A DNA stretch of 64,000 nt from Bacteroidetes bacterium UBA5697 (GCA_002420145.1 DIHL01000041.1:1-64000); one strand, 5' to 3'; positions 23,843-33,428 are shown, counted from the stretch's first letter. Notes: a model not told the origin generated them from the sequence alone. Translations and numbers: made by a program.

Positions 23843-26254
23843 ATGTTTGTAATTAAAAGAGATGGCACTCAAGAGTCTGTGAAGTTTGATAAAATCACAG
23901 CACGCGTTCAAAAGCTTAGCTACGGCTTAGATGCAAATCATGTAGATCCAATTCAAGTAGCAAAAAAAGTAATCGATGGTGTGTATGATGGCGTTCACAC
24001 AGTTGATTTAGATAACTTAGCTGCTGAAACAGCTGCGTCGTTAACTACTAAACATCCTGATTATGCTTTATTAGCATCTCGTATTGCAGTAAGTAACTTG
24101 CATAAAAACACAATTAAATCATTCTCAAAAACAATTGAGATATTATATAATTATGTAGACCCAAAAACAAATCAAAAAGCATCATTAATTGCCGATGACG
24201 TTTATGAAATTGTAATGAAGAATGCGCAATTATTAGATTCTTCTATTATTTACGATAGAGATTTTGGTTACGATTATTTTGGTTTTAAAACATTAGAGCG
24301 TTCTTATTTATTAAGAACTCACGGTAAAGTTACTGAGCGTCCTCAACATATGTTAATGCGTGTATCAATTGGTATACACAAAGAAGATATTGCTTCTGCT
24401 ATTGAGACTTACAACTTAATGAGCGAGCGTTGGTTTACACATGCAACTCCTACTTTATTTAATGCTGGTACGCCAAAACCACAAATGAGTTCTTGTTTCT
24501 TATTACAAGCAAAAGATGATAGTATTGATGGAATTTACGATACATTAAAACAATGTGCTCGTATTTCTCAATCTGCTGGAGGTATTGGTTTAGCTATTCA
24601 TAAAGTACGTGCTACTGGTTCTTATATTAAAGGAACTAACGGTACATCAAATGGTATTTTACCAATGTTAAAAGTATTCAACGAAACAGCTCGTTACGTT
24701 GATCAAGGTGGTGGAAAACGTAAAGGTTCTATCGCCGTTTACTTAGAGCCTTGGCATGCTGATATCTATGAGTTTTTAGATATTCGTAAAAACCATGGTA
24801 AAGAAGAAATGCGTGCGCGTGATTTATTTACAGCGTTATGGATTCCAGATTTATTCATGAAGCGTGTAGAAGCTGAAGGAACTTGGAGTTTAATGTGTCC
24901 TAACGAGTGCCCAGGATTATATACATCTCACGGTGCAGAGTTTGAAGCATTATATACTAAATACGAAGAAGAAGGGAAATTCCGTAAACAAATTCCAGCA
25001 CGTGAATTATGGGCAGCTATCATCGATTCTCAAATCGAAACTGGTAACCCATACATGTTATACAAAGATGCTTGTAACTTAAAATCAAATCAATCTCATT
25101 TAGGTACTATTCAATCATCTAACTTATGTACGGAGATTGTTGAATACACTAGCCCTGATGAGGTTGCTGTTTGTAACTTAGCATCTATTGCATTACCTCG
25201 TTTTGTTGATGAGAAAGAAGGAACATTTGATCACCAAAAATTATTTGATGTTACTTATACCATCACTAAAAACTTAAATAAAGTAATTGATCGTAACTAC
25301 TACCCAATTCCAGAGGCTCGCAATTCAAACATGCGTCACCGCCCAATTGGTTTAGGCGTGCAAGGTTTAGCAGATGCGTTTATTTTAATGCGTTTCCCTT
25401 TTGAAAGTGAAGAAGCTAAAAAATTAAATGCTGAAATTTTCGAAACGATTTATTACGCTTCAATGACAGCTTCAAAAGATTTAGCTATCAAAGAAGGATA
25501 CTACGAATCTTATCCAGGTTCTCCATTATCAAAAGGCATTATGCAATTTGATATGTGGGGTGTAACACCAAGCCCACGTTGGGAATGGGATGTATTAAAA
25601 GAAGAAGTGAAAAAACATGGTGTACGTAACTCATTGTTATTAGCGCCAATGCCAACAGCTTCTACTTCTCAAATTTTAGGTAACAACGAATGTTTTGAAC
25701 CATATACATCAAACATTTATAGTCGTCGTGTATTATCAGGTGAGTTTGCCGTAGTAAACAAACATTTATTACGTGACTTAGTAAAATTAGGTATGTGGAA
25801 TGATGCGTTGAAAAACAAAATCATTGCAGCAAATGGTTCAGTACAAAACATTCCTGAAATTCCTCAAAACATTAAAGATATTTACAAAACAGTTTGGGAA
25901 ATTAAACAACGTACTATTATTGATATGGCGGCTGACCGTGGAGCGTACATCTGTCAATCTCAATCATTAAACTTGTTTATCCAAGACGCCAACTTTGCTA
26001 AATTATCTTCAGCACATTTCTACGCTTGGAAAAAAGGATTAAAAACAGGTATGTACTACTTACGTACAAAAGCAGCAGCAGACGCTATTAAGTTTACAGT
26101 AGATCAAGCAGCTTTATCTGTACCAGTATTAGGTAACGAAGATCAATTATTAGTAGAGCGCGGACAAGCTCACGTATTAAGCTACGAAGAGCAACAAGCA
26201 CAATTATCTTGTTCATTAGATAATCCAGATGCTTGCGAAGCTTGCGGATCTTAA
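23843..26254 (+). CDS. nrdA: Class I ribonucleotide reductase, large subunit
   Basis: 803 residues. The N-terminal ATP-cone (residues 1-90, FVIKRDGTQESVKFDKITAR) is the allosteric activity site. The catalytic domain has the segment PTLFNAGTPKPQMSSCF and the NLCTE motif with the active-site Cys and Glu. PMPTASTSQILGNNECFEPY is the conserved loop near the end of the barrel. The C-terminal tail DACEACGS bears the redox cysteine pair that is re-reduced by thioredoxin or glutaredoxin. It pairs with nrdB upstream. Codon use is similar to that of neighbouring housekeeping genes. Confidence 0.97.
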   Translation: MFVIKRDGTQESVKFDKITARVQKLSYGLDANHVDPIQVAKKVIDGVYDGVHTVDLDNLAAETAASLTTKHPDYALLASRIAVSNLHKNTIKSFSKTIEILYNYVDPKTNQKASLIADDVYEIVMKNAQLLDSSIIYDRDFGYDYFGFKTLERSYLLRTHGKVTERPQHMLMRVSIGIHKEDIASAIETYNLMSERWFTHATPTLFNAGTPKPQMSSCFLLQAKDDSIDGIYDTLKQCARISQSAGGIGLAIHKVRATGSYIKGTNGTSNGILPMLKVFNETARYVDQGGGKRKGSIAVYLEPWHADIYEFLDIRKNHGKEEMRARDLFTALWIPDLFMKRVEAEGTWSLMCPNECPGLYTSHGAEFEALYTKYEEEGKFRKQIPARELWAAIIDSQIETGNPYMLYKDACNLKSNQSHLGTIQSSNLCTEIVEYTSPDEVAVCNLASIALPRFVDEKEGTFDHQKLFDVTYTITKNLNKVIDRNYYPIPEARNSNMRHRPIGLGVQGLADAFILMRFPFESEEAKKLNAEIFETIYYASMTASKDLAIKEGYYESYPGSPLSKGIMQFDMWGVTPSPRWEWDVLKEEVKKHGVRNSLLLAPMPTASTSQILGNNECFEPYTSNIYSRRVLSGEFAVVNKHLLRDLVKLGMWNDALKNKIIAANGSVQNIPEIPQNIKDIYKTVWEIKQRTIIDMAADRGAYICQSQSLNLFIQDANFAKLSSAHFYAWKKGLKTGMYYLRTKAAADAIKFTVDQAALSVPVLGNEDQLLVERGQAHVLSYEEQQAQLSCSLDNPDACEACGS

Positions 26255-26261
26255 ATAAATA

Positions 26262-26360
26262 GTGTCACTTCGAGTAATTCGACGCAAGGAGAATTGTATC
26301 GAGAAGCGACACAAAAGAAAATAACCCTTAAGATTCCTGAGCTTGTCGAAGGATAACCCT
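26262..26360. repeat. Bacteroidota-type intergenic repeat block
   Basis: An imperfect inverted repeat begins GTGTCACTTCGAG (26262-26274) and ends CGAGAAGCGACAC (26300-26312). A second piece CCTGAGCTTGTCGAAGG follows at about 26337. It is similar in motif to the element at 14045. Confidence 0.6.
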
Positions 26361-26361
26361 G

Positions 26362-26400
26362 AAAAAAGGCCTCTCTGAAATTTTTAGAGAGGCTTTTTTT
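26362..26400. terminator. Bidirectional terminator, nrdA/XRE gene
   Basis: GCCTCTCT pairs with AGAGAGGC around an AT loop, flanked by A6 and T7 tracts, between convergent nrdA and the XRE regulator gene. Confidence 0.9.
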
Positions 26401-26402
26401 AT

Positions 26403-26618
26403 TTAAAAATTAAAGAAATCTGCAACTGTAACTCCCAAAGCATCTGCTAGTTCTTTTAGGTAAAAAGCAGTAGGGTTTGATTTTCCATTCTCAACACGTT
26501 CTATGCTTTGGGGTTCTTTGCCACATTCATAAGCTAAGTCACGTTGAGACCAGCCTTTTTTGAGGCGTAGTTCAACAATTCGTTTACCTAGTTTATTTAA
26601 ATATGGTTGCTTTTTCAT
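26403..26618 (-). CDS. XRE-family HTH regulator, small
   Basis: 71 residues from the ATG at 26618 (MKKQPYLNKLGKRI); an ATG three codons earlier is also in frame. A single helix-turn-helix domain fills the protein: LGKRIVELRLKKGWSQRDLA, then YECGKEPQSIERVENGK and the closing helix KELADALGVTVADFF. It resembles lone Cro/C1-type controllers of restriction-modification and mobile modules. It is divergent from an HsdR-N-like gene, and the spacer holds a TCAACA-GATA-TGTTGA palindrome, a plausible binding site through which it regulates itself and its neighbour. Confidence 0.9.
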   Translation of the reverse strand: MKKQPYLNKLGKRIVELRLKKGWSQRDLAYECGKEPQSIERVENGKSNPTAFYLKELADALGVTVADFFNF

Positions 26619-26630
26619 GAGCAACACAAA

Positions 26631-26672
26631 TCAACAGATAAGATGATTTATTTTCGTCAACAGATATGTTGA
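26631..26672. promoter_or_regulatory. Candidate XRE operator sites
   Basis: A 16-bp dyad TCAACA-GATA-TGTTGA at 26657-26672, and a matching half-site TCAACAGATA at 26631-26640, both in the divergent XRE/HsdR-N spacer. The dyad overlaps the upstream element of the + strand promoter. Binding by the XRE protein is inferred. Confidence 0.6.
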
Positions 26673-26687
26673 TATATGTATTTTATA

Positions 26688-26695
26688 TACATTTG
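26688..26695 (+). promoter_or_regulatory. -7 promoter box of HsdR-N-like gene
   Basis: TACATTTG is a perfect match to TANNTTTG, 21 nt before the ATG at 26717. A TTG at 26669-26671, 16 nt upstream, lies inside the operator dyad and could be the -33 element. Confidence 0.6.
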
Positions 26696-26716
26696 TTTTA
26701 TTAATTAAATAATATT

Positions 26717-27550
26717 ATGGCAATTATTCCACAAAAAATTCAAACCAGAATAACTGAAGGGTTAAAGAAATTTCAACCTATTGTAGAATCAGCTAAAATC
26801 AGAGATGTTAGTGAATCTGATACTGTTGTTATGTTAACAGGAATTTTATCAGATATTTTAGGATATGATAAATATGTGGATATAACTACAGAATTAGCTA
26901 TACGTGGAACTTATTGTGACTTGGCTCTAAAGATAAATGACAAGATATCTTTATTAATTGAGGCAAAAGCTGTTGGGATTGACTTAAAGGAACAGCATGT
27001 TAAACAAGTTGTAGATTACGCTGCTAATAAAGGAATTGAATGGGTTATTTTAACGAATTCAGTATCATGGAGAGTTTACAAAGTAGTTTTCTCAAAACCT
27101 ATACAAAATATTTTAGTGTGTGATATTGATTTTTTAAAACTTCGCCCAAAAGCTATTCAGGATATTGAAACAATATTTTTATTATCCAAAGAAGCTATTG
27201 CTAAAAATTCATTAGATGTGTATTTCACGCAAAAACAGGCTACGAATAAATTCATGATTGGGAATTTATTGAGTGAAGAATCAGTTTTAAATACCATTAA
27301 AAAAGAATTAAAACAGATTTATCCTGACATTAAAGTGACTAATGATGAAATAAGAACTGTTTTAGTTTCAGATGTTATTAAACGTGAGATATTGGAAGGA
27401 GAATCCTCCGATGAGGCGAAAAAGAAAATAGCTAAAGCAAATAAACGAAAAGAAAAATTAAAGGAGAAAAAACCTGCTGATTCTGTTGTTCCGCAAATGT
27501 CAAACGAAACTATTCCAACTGCTGAAAATACTATTGTTAGTGAAAACTAA
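26717..27550 (+). CDS. HsdR N-terminal-like PD-(D/E)xK protein
   Basis: 277 residues. Residues about 30-150 look like the N-terminal nuclease domain of type I restriction subunit R: GILSDILGYDKYVD, then TYCDLALKINDKISLLIEAK, in which Asp and the Glu-x-Lys pair fit the PD-(D/E)xK catalytic pattern. There is no helicase motor, HsdM or HsdS, so it is not a complete type I enzyme. The C-terminal 60 residues are a charged Lys/Glu tail. It is common as a solitary gene in Bacteroidota; role unknown, possibly defence or DNA processing. It is divergent from an XRE regulator. Confidence 0.85.
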   Translation: MAIIPQKIQTRITEGLKKFQPIVESAKIRDVSESDTVVMLTGILSDILGYDKYVDITTELAIRGTYCDLALKINDKISLLIEAKAVGIDLKEQHVKQVVDYAANKGIEWVILTNSVSWRVYKVVFSKPIQNILVCDIDFLKLRPKAIQDIETIFLLSKEAIAKNSLDVYFTQKQATNKFMIGNLLSEESVLNTIKKELKQIYPDIKVTNDEIRTVLVSDVIKREILEGESSDEAKKKIAKANKRKEKLKEKKPADSVVPQMSNETIPTAENTIVSEN

Positions 27551-27567
27551 ATAAGAACAGAGTCTTT

Positions 27568-27600
27568 AAAAGCCCAACGATTAAATTCGTTGGGCTTTTT
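27568..27600. terminator. Terminator after HsdR-N-like gene
   Basis: AAAAGCCCAACGA pairs with TCGTTGGGCTTTTT around a TTAAAT loop, just past the stop at 27550. Confidence 0.9.
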
Positions 27601-27717
27601 GCATTTTTCTACAAACAAAGATTAAATTGTTTTCAAAAGGAATATGCCCTTTTTAACAACCTTATTTCTTGCTTTTTTCATTTTTTGTTATAACTTAGTT
27701 ATACCAAATCTTGAGTC

Positions 27718-28434
27718 ATGAAACTATCCTTCCAATGCCAACAAGACCCAAAACAAATGCCAACTAAAAATGGCACTAAGTTTTGCCAGCACTGTCAAAA
27801 AAAAGTATTTGACATTCGCCGAAAAAGTCAGGAAAAAGTATTGGAGTTTTATCAAAAAAATCCTCATGCTTGCGTTATTGCGTTTGAAGATCAAATAGAG
27901 AGAATTCCTAAATATAAGTTAGTTACTAAATCAACTAATTATATGCCTTATGCCGCGGGTATTATTGCTGTAGCATTATTACCAAGTTTAACGATGGCGC
28001 AAGTTAATGTGTCTCCTAATCTTCACATGATTGGTCAGGGCATTCAGCAAAAGCAAGCAGAAGCAAATAAACAAGAAACGAAAAGTGAAACTCCTGAAAA
28101 ATATTTTATTGAAGGAAAAGTAACCATTACGGATAAAAAATTGAAATCACGTTATGGTAAAGAAATTTTCATCTACAAAATCGTGAGAGATTCCAAAGGT
28201 GAGTATATAGGTGAAGATACCCTAGCATTTGGAGAACTTCAATTAAATGGAAAGTTTAAACTAGAAATTTCAAAAGCAACTTTTGACTTACTTCAAATAA
28301 AAGACGAAGATGTATGGCTTAATGTAGATGGTTTTAGCCGTGAAAATATAGAAGAACTAACTACTGATAAAAATACTATCAAAGCTGCCATTACCGTTTC
28401 TGCTAGAAGAAGAGTGATGGGAGCTTTGTTTTAA
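27718..28434 (+). CDS. Zinc-ribbon/TM protein, unknown function
   Basis: 238 residues. The N-terminus has a Cys-rich motif: CQQDPKQMPTKNGTKFCQHC, a four-residue tail KKVFDIR, and a later Cys at HAC. It resembles the small zinc-binding head found at the N-terminus of some Bacteroidota membrane proteins. A single membrane helix (MPYAAGIIAVALLPSLTMAQ) follows at about residues 79-98, and the rest is a predicted extracytoplasmic, beta-rich domain of 140 residues. The arrangement of a cytoplasmic metal site, a TM segment and an exported domain suggests sensing or signalling, but no family was recognised. Confidence 0.75.
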   Translation: MKLSFQCQQDPKQMPTKNGTKFCQHCQKKVFDIRRKSQEKVLEFYQKNPHACVIAFEDQIERIPKYKLVTKSTNYMPYAAGIIAVALLPSLTMAQVNVSPNLHMIGQGIQQKQAEANKQETKSETPEKYFIEGKVTITDKKLKSRYGKEIFIYKIVRDSKGEYIGEDTLAFGELQLNGKFKLEISKATFDLLQIKDEDVWLNVDGFSRENIEELTTDKNTIKAAITVSARRRVMGALF

Positions 28435-28446
28435 ATCCTTAACAAT

Positions 28447-29487
28447 CTATTTGACTATAATGACAGGACTGTAAATGTTGGTTTTAGTTCCTTCCACCTT
28501 AATAAAGTAATATCCATTCTCGTATTTTGATAAATTTAAAGGAATAGATGTTTTACCTATGTTTTGATGGCCTTTATATAAAATAGCTAATTGGCGACCA
28601 GATATATCATATAATTTAATGCTTAAGCTTTCTTCATTTATCAAATCCATTTCTAAATTTGAAACATCAGTTGTTGGATTAGGAATTAGTTTGTAATTCA
28701 TCACATTGCCGATTTCTTCAATGGAACTGCAATTGGTGTAATAATTACACGAATCGTATTTATAGATACATGGATTTGATTGAGCTAAGGTATAAGTACA
28801 ACTTTGAAAATATTTTTCGTTGTTAGAAAACTTACACGCTAATCCTAGTCCGTAGGGGTATGAACAAGGATCAGAAGGGGATCCCCAAAAAAAACCACCT
28901 TGTGAAAAGTATCCATATAAATATAATGGGTGCATAATACTTCCAATACTTTCAATATGTATTAGGGTATCGCTTCCTGTAGTCAATAATTTTAAGCGCT
29001 TACGAAATCCAACTCTAGTTAATACTGAATCGGCAACAGTAACGGTGTATGTTCCACTTGGAAATGGACTAAAATTATATAGGAAATCAAGCTGTATTGT
29101 TCCTCCTAGTCCCAACGAAAAATCATAAAGTAAATCATCCGAATTGCCCAATCTATCTCTAAAATAAACCTTACGATTAATTGTATCTTCTCTAATATAT
29201 CCTATATGATTGTTGTTTGTGAAATTTGGATTAAAATAAACATCAAACATTTTTTTGTAATTGATAGAAGAAATAGTTGTGTCAGTAAATGCAGAATATT
29301 TACCTGAATTAACATTAAATGAAACGGTTGAGCTTGGAGCGGCTGGTTTAACAGGAATTACGTCTAAAAAAATATACCAATCGGTTGTGTTTGTAGCTAG
29401 CATTTTTTTATAAGGAGCTTGCGCCATTAAGGCTGAACTCAAAAATAGAGCTATAGTAAGAGTATAAAAAAGGTGTATTTTTTTCAT
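28447..29487 (-). CDS. T9SS type A sorting domain protein
   Basis: 346 residues with a signal peptide (MKKIHLFYTLTIALFLSSALMAQ). Residues about 30-260 form a unique domain with six or more Cys (CSYPYGLGLAC, CTYTLAQSNPC, CNYYTNC). The last 80 residues are a type IX secretion C-terminal sorting domain: LIPNPTTDVSNLEM, KLYDISGRQLAIL, NGYYFIKVEG. It should be exported through the type IX secretion system and attached to or released from the cell surface. Its function is unknown. Confidence 0.85.
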   Translation of the reverse strand: MKKIHLFYTLTIALFLSSALMAQAPYKKMLATNTTDWYIFLDVIPVKPAAPSSTVSFNVNSGKYSAFTDTTISSINYKKMFDVYFNPNFTNNNHIGYIREDTINRKVYFRDRLGNSDDLLYDFSLGLGGTIQLDFLYNFSPFPSGTYTVTVADSVLTRVGFRKRLKLLTTGSDTLIHIESIGSIMHPLYLYGYFSQGGFFWGSPSDPCSYPYGLGLACKFSNNEKYFQSCTYTLAQSNPCIYKYDSCNYYTNCSSIEEIGNVMNYKLIPNPTTDVSNLEMDLINEESLSIKLYDISGRQLAILYKGHQNIGKTSIPLNLSKYENGYYFIKVEGTKTNIYSPVIIVK

Positions 29488-29723
29488 ATGATTGGGTTTG
29501 GATTATGAATTTATGAAATAATATGATACATAATACTAAATGTGAATACACGAACATTTTTAAAATATATATCCATATTTAAAACATTATTTATTAGTTT
29601 CTTCTGAAAAAAATAGATTTATATAGTTTTGATGATTGACTCATCTAATTGTTGTGCTTTTTATCTATAAGTATATTTTATTAAATCATATTTTCAAGGT
29701 CTTTAATATCTGATATAATTTCT

Positions 29724-29731
29724 TAATTTTA
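29724..29731 (+). promoter_or_regulatory. Possible -7 box, very close to start
   Basis: TAATTTTA ends 4 nt before the kinase ATG at 29736, which would give a leaderless or nearly leaderless transcript. No -33 TTG was found, so the call is weak. Confidence 0.25.
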
Positions 29732-29735
29732 GGCG

Positions 29736-30929
29736 ATGATTACATGGTTTAATAAGCTTATAAATGTTGGTGTAAAACCAATGTATCAACCTTGGGAAAT
29801 TTATTTGACTCGTAAACTCAATTTAATTGCATGCATTACCATGTGTAATATGATTATTGCCTTGGTGTTTTTTCAAATAACAGGTTACAAACACATTTTC
29901 ATTGATTGTCTTCTGTCGTTGATGGTATTACCATTTTTAATTTTATTGAACCGTTACAAAAATTATATATGGACAGCTTACGGATTTTATTTCGTTGGAT
30001 TTAGTTTTTTAGCTTCTATGTGTCTTAAAATGGGGATAGATTCTTATATCATTTTGTTTTACTTCCCTATGATGATTAGTATGATTCAATTACTGGGTAG
30101 GAGAGAAACATTGAAACATTTAGTGGTGATTAGTTTTTTTTGTTTTTGCACCATCCTTGTTATTGTAATTGGTTACAATGGTAATTATTATAATTTCGAA
30201 ATAGGCAATGATGATTTTAAACAAACAAAGTTATTTAATATCATTCTCAGTTTTTTATCAGCGCTGGCTTTTAATATCAGCTTAGTGATGGAATCTATAG
30301 GGCAGGAAAATTTGATTAAAAAAATGCTGAAAGAAAAAGAAATATTATTGGCTGAGGTTTTCCATCGTGTAAAAAATAATATGAATATTGTGACGAGTTT
30401 GTTAAACCTTAAAAAAGAGATTTCAAATTCTCAGGAAGTCAAAGATGCTTTAGAAGATTGTAGAAACCGAGTATTTTCGATGGCATTGGTTCATCAAACT
30501 ATTTTTAATAATGATAGTATTGTAGAGCTAAATTTTAAAGCTTATATCGAAAGTTTAACCACCGAAATCAAAAATTCTTTAAGGAGCAATAAACCAGTTG
30601 ATATTCATTTAGATACAGAGCTGGTGATGTTGGATTTATCGAGCGCCATACCATGTGGTTTGATATTAAATGAATTAATTACTAATTCATTTAAATATGC
30701 TAGCAACGAGGATAAATTAATTATACATATTAAGTTGCGTCACTTCAATAATACGATAGAGTTAGAGGTAAGAGATAACGGGAAAGGATTGCCTGAAAAT
30801 TGGGAACAAAACAACCATAGTTTGGGAATGGAATTAATAAGTTCCTTATCTCAGCAATTAGATGGCACGCATCAGTTTAAAAACGATGATGGCTTGGTTT
30901 TTAAGCTAGTTTTTAAGTTAAAATCATAG
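29736..30929 (+). CDS. Sensor histidine kinase, HisKA_2 type
   Basis: 397 residues. Five to six membrane helices occupy about residues 25-190, with no extended periplasmic sensor. A HisKA_2-type dimerisation helix carries the phospho-accepting His in EVFHRVKNNMNIV. The ATPase domain has an N box NELITNSFKYA and G boxes RDNGKGLPENW and SLGMELI. No response regulator gene adjoins it. Its signal is unknown, though a 7TM-like or multi-pass sensor could detect membrane state. Promoter position suggests a leaderless mRNA. Confidence 0.9.
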   Translation: MITWFNKLINVGVKPMYQPWEIYLTRKLNLIACITMCNMIIALVFFQITGYKHIFIDCLLSLMVLPFLILLNRYKNYIWTAYGFYFVGFSFLASMCLKMGIDSYIILFYFPMMISMIQLLGRRETLKHLVVISFFCFCTILVIVIGYNGNYYNFEIGNDDFKQTKLFNIILSFLSALAFNISLVMESIGQENLIKKMLKEKEILLAEVFHRVKNNMNIVTSLLNLKKEISNSQEVKDALEDCRNRVFSMALVHQTIFNNDSIVELNFKAYIESLTTEIKNSLRSNKPVDIHLDTELVMLDLSSAIPCGLILNELITNSFKYASNEDKLIIHIKLRHFNNTIELEVRDNGKGLPENWEQNNHSLGMELISSLSQQLDGTHQFKNDDGLVFKLVFKLKS

Positions 30930-31018
30930 TTTTTACTAATAGCTCCAGAAACGGTTTTTATTAAATTCTTCAATTTCAAATAAAATTCCTATCTTAATAT
31001 TTGATAACGCCTGTTTCT

Positions 31019-32440
31019 ATGAAAAAAAATATCGCCCTTATTCTTTTAGTATTTTCTTTTTTAAATAACTATTCACAAAACAATATTGTTCAGTTGAGTC
31101 CAGATGTAAACGATGAGTTTGCTTATCCAGAAGTATTTGGCATGAACGAACAATCATTTTTTGCAATATCATCTAAATCAGATCATGATTTTTATATCGA
31201 GTGTATTACCAATAAAGAATTAAGGAGAGTTTTTAAAAGCCAAGTTGAAATGCCTCAAATAGAAGGTAAATCAAACTCATTTGAAAATATTTTATATTTC
31301 AATTCACATATATACTTGTTTAGTTCCCATCATGATAAGAAATCGAAAAAGTATACAGTTTACATAAATGAAATTAAAAATAATGGAGAGTTATCTCTTA
31401 ATCATACAATAATTGACGAAGTTTCATTTACTGATAAAAATTATTATTGTAAATACACGTTTAAATTATCCAGTGATAGCAATCGTGTTTTAGCCTTTCG
31501 TGAAAGCTCAGAATCGCAAGAAGCAAAAGGAAAAATAACCTATAAAGTCATTAGTAAAGGGTTAAAAGTAGTATTCAGTAAAGATATTGAGTTAACGCAA
31601 CCGCTTCATAAAACAACTATTGCTAATGTATTAATGGATGATGAACAGAATTTGTATTATACCGAAAAGCAATATTTAAAAAACGAAACAGAATCGGGAG
31701 ATTATACTAAACTATTTGTAGCGAGTTATAAATCTGAGAAAGATTCACTGCTTAAAACAGAAATTTCTATCAACGAAAAATACTTTCTTGACGCCAATCT
31801 TCAGTTAAACACTCAAGGAAATTTAATATGCACAGGTAATTATGCCATTGAAAAAATTTCGGGCTCTAATTGGGAAGAAAGTCATACTTTGAAAGGTGTA
31901 TTTTATGCTATTTTGGAGTTGGAGAAATTAAATACTCTATCACAAGCTCAATACAATATCCAAGAATTATTTCCTGAAGAAAAATTTTATCATTATTATT
32001 TGACTAATACTTTTCAATTAGACGAGAATAATCTAGTGGTTTTATGTGAGTTTCAAAACACCATTTGTGATAACGGCAATTGTGATTCAAAATTTGGCCC
32101 ATTGATTAAAGTGAATTTCAATATAAAGGAAAAACAAGGGTTTTCAGCTCAGAAAATTTATAGTCTTGTAAAGGGAGAAAAGCCAAGTTGTAAAGGCGGC
32201 ACATTGTCATATATGTCTTTCCAAATAAATAAGTCAGTTAAATTATTATTTAATTGCAATAAGCAATTCGAACTCAGTACAGATGGAAGTGTAGTGACAG
32301 CATCAATTTTTGATAATTCATTAAATGCTGATTTATCTTTTATGAAGTACAATTTTAGAATGAATAAGACCGATTTATTGGTTTTAATGTACTCTAAAAA
32401 GACAGGTCATCGATTTGTAAAAGTTTCTTTCAACGAGTAA
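31019..32440 (+). CDS. Secreted protein of unknown function
   Basis: 473 residues from the ATG at 31019; the open frame reaches back to a TTG at 31001, but MKKNIALILLVFSFLNNYSQ starting at 31019 is a clean signal peptide. The mature part is long, beta-rich and without recognisable domain, with repeated short motifs like FYAILELEKLNTL. It contains few Cys, clustered as CDNGNCDSKFG. It probably lies in the periplasm or on the surface. It is followed after 25 bp by a methyltransferase gene on the same strand. Confidence 0.75.
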   Translation: MKKNIALILLVFSFLNNYSQNNIVQLSPDVNDEFAYPEVFGMNEQSFFAISSKSDHDFYIECITNKELRRVFKSQVEMPQIEGKSNSFENILYFNSHIYLFSSHHDKKSKKYTVYINEIKNNGELSLNHTIIDEVSFTDKNYYCKYTFKLSSDSNRVLAFRESSESQEAKGKITYKVISKGLKVVFSKDIELTQPLHKTTIANVLMDDEQNLYYTEKQYLKNETESGDYTKLFVASYKSEKDSLLKTEISINEKYFLDANLQLNTQGNLICTGNYAIEKISGSNWEESHTLKGVFYAILELEKLNTLSQAQYNIQELFPEEKFYHYYLTNTFQLDENNLVVLCEFQNTICDNGNCDSKFGPLIKVNFNIKEKQGFSAQKIYSLVKGEKPSCKGGTLSYMSFQINKSVKLLFNCNKQFELSTDGSVVTASIFDNSLNADLSFMKYNFRMNKTDLLVLMYSKKTGHRFVKVSFNE

Positions 32441-32465
32441 TAGGAATATTTATATTTATACTTCA

Positions 32466-33389
32466 ATGAAACTGAACAAAAAAATAGATTTATCGGATTT
32501 TGAGTTCGTCTCTTATAATAGTTGTACATTTTGTAATTCATCGGATGTTCTTAAACAAGTTACAATACATAAGAACCCTGAAGTAAATTATTTTTTTTGT
32601 AACCATTGTAAAGTTAGTTACACAGATAAACAGTTAAGTGTTAAGGATACCGAAAAACTGTATTCTCATTATTATGATGAACATGTTTTTAAAACAGGAA
32701 TCAATCCATCTGTTCTAGGAAAACATATATTTAGATTTATTTCTTCAAAAGTTACAGTAAACTCTTCTGTAAGAATATTAGACTATGGCGGTGGAGACGG
32801 TTCTGTAGCTAAATATGTAGCAGAAGAATTAAGAAAGAGAAAAAAATGTAGTTATATAATTGATGTTTATGATATTTATGAAATTGAAAATAAACTGGAT
32901 GCCGTAAATTACATTACTTCAGAAAGCATCCTTGCAAATTATCAATACGATATTATTATTGCAAGCGCTGTTATTGAACATTTAAATAAGCCTCTCGATA
33001 CATTGAAAATATTATTTACCTCTTTAAAATCAAATGGGTATTTTTATGCTAGAACTCCCTTTAATTTGCCATTAAAAAATATGTGCGAGAAATTGCATCT
33101 AAAGAAAAAAGTGGATATGCAATTCCCTTGGCATTTGTTTGATATGGGTCGTATTTTTTGGAATCATATTCCACTATTGTTCCAATCTTATCATATTAAA
33201 ATCAGCGTCATTAAAAGCCAGCCTTCGTTAATAGAGATTCCATTTAAAAACAAAAAAAAGCGATATATAGCAACTGTACTTTTAAAATTTCCTGGATATA
33301 TTTTCAAAAATTGGAATAACGTTGGGGGCTGGGAAGTTTTTATTAAAAAAAATGAGCCACAGTCTTTAAAAAAGTCTGAAAATAGTTAG
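32466..33389 (+). CDS. Class I SAM-dependent methyltransferase
   Basis: 307 residues. The N-terminus has two Cys pairs (SCTFC and FFCNHC), as in a zinc-binding head before methyltransferases of surface polysaccharide and O-antigen type clusters. The SAM-binding motif is LDYGGGDGS, and a later acidic/hydrophobic motif is IIIASAVIEHLNKP. The C-terminus has the aromatic segment MQFPWHLFDMGRIF. No glycosyltransferase genes lie nearby. Substrate unknown. Confidence 0.88.
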   Translation: MKLNKKIDLSDFEFVSYNSCTFCNSSDVLKQVTIHKNPEVNYFFCNHCKVSYTDKQLSVKDTEKLYSHYYDEHVFKTGINPSVLGKHIFRFISSKVTVNSSVRILDYGGGDGSVAKYVAEELRKRKKCSYIIDVYDIYEIENKLDAVNYITSESILANYQYDIIIASAVIEHLNKPLDTLKILFTSLKSNGYFYARTPFNLPLKNMCEKLHLKKKVDMQFPWHLFDMGRIFWNHIPLLFQSYHIKISVIKSQPSLIEIPFKNKKKRYIATVLLKFPGYIFKNWNNVGGWEVFIKKNEPQSLKKSENS

Positions 33390-33420
33390 TTTAAAATTAT
33401 TTAAAGATTAATAATTAACT

Positions 33421-33428
33421 TACTTTTA
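33421..33428 (+). promoter_or_regulatory. Possible -7 box of pepD
   Basis: TACTTTTA, 23 nt before the ATG at 33452, fits TANNTTT(G/A). Confidence 0.3.
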
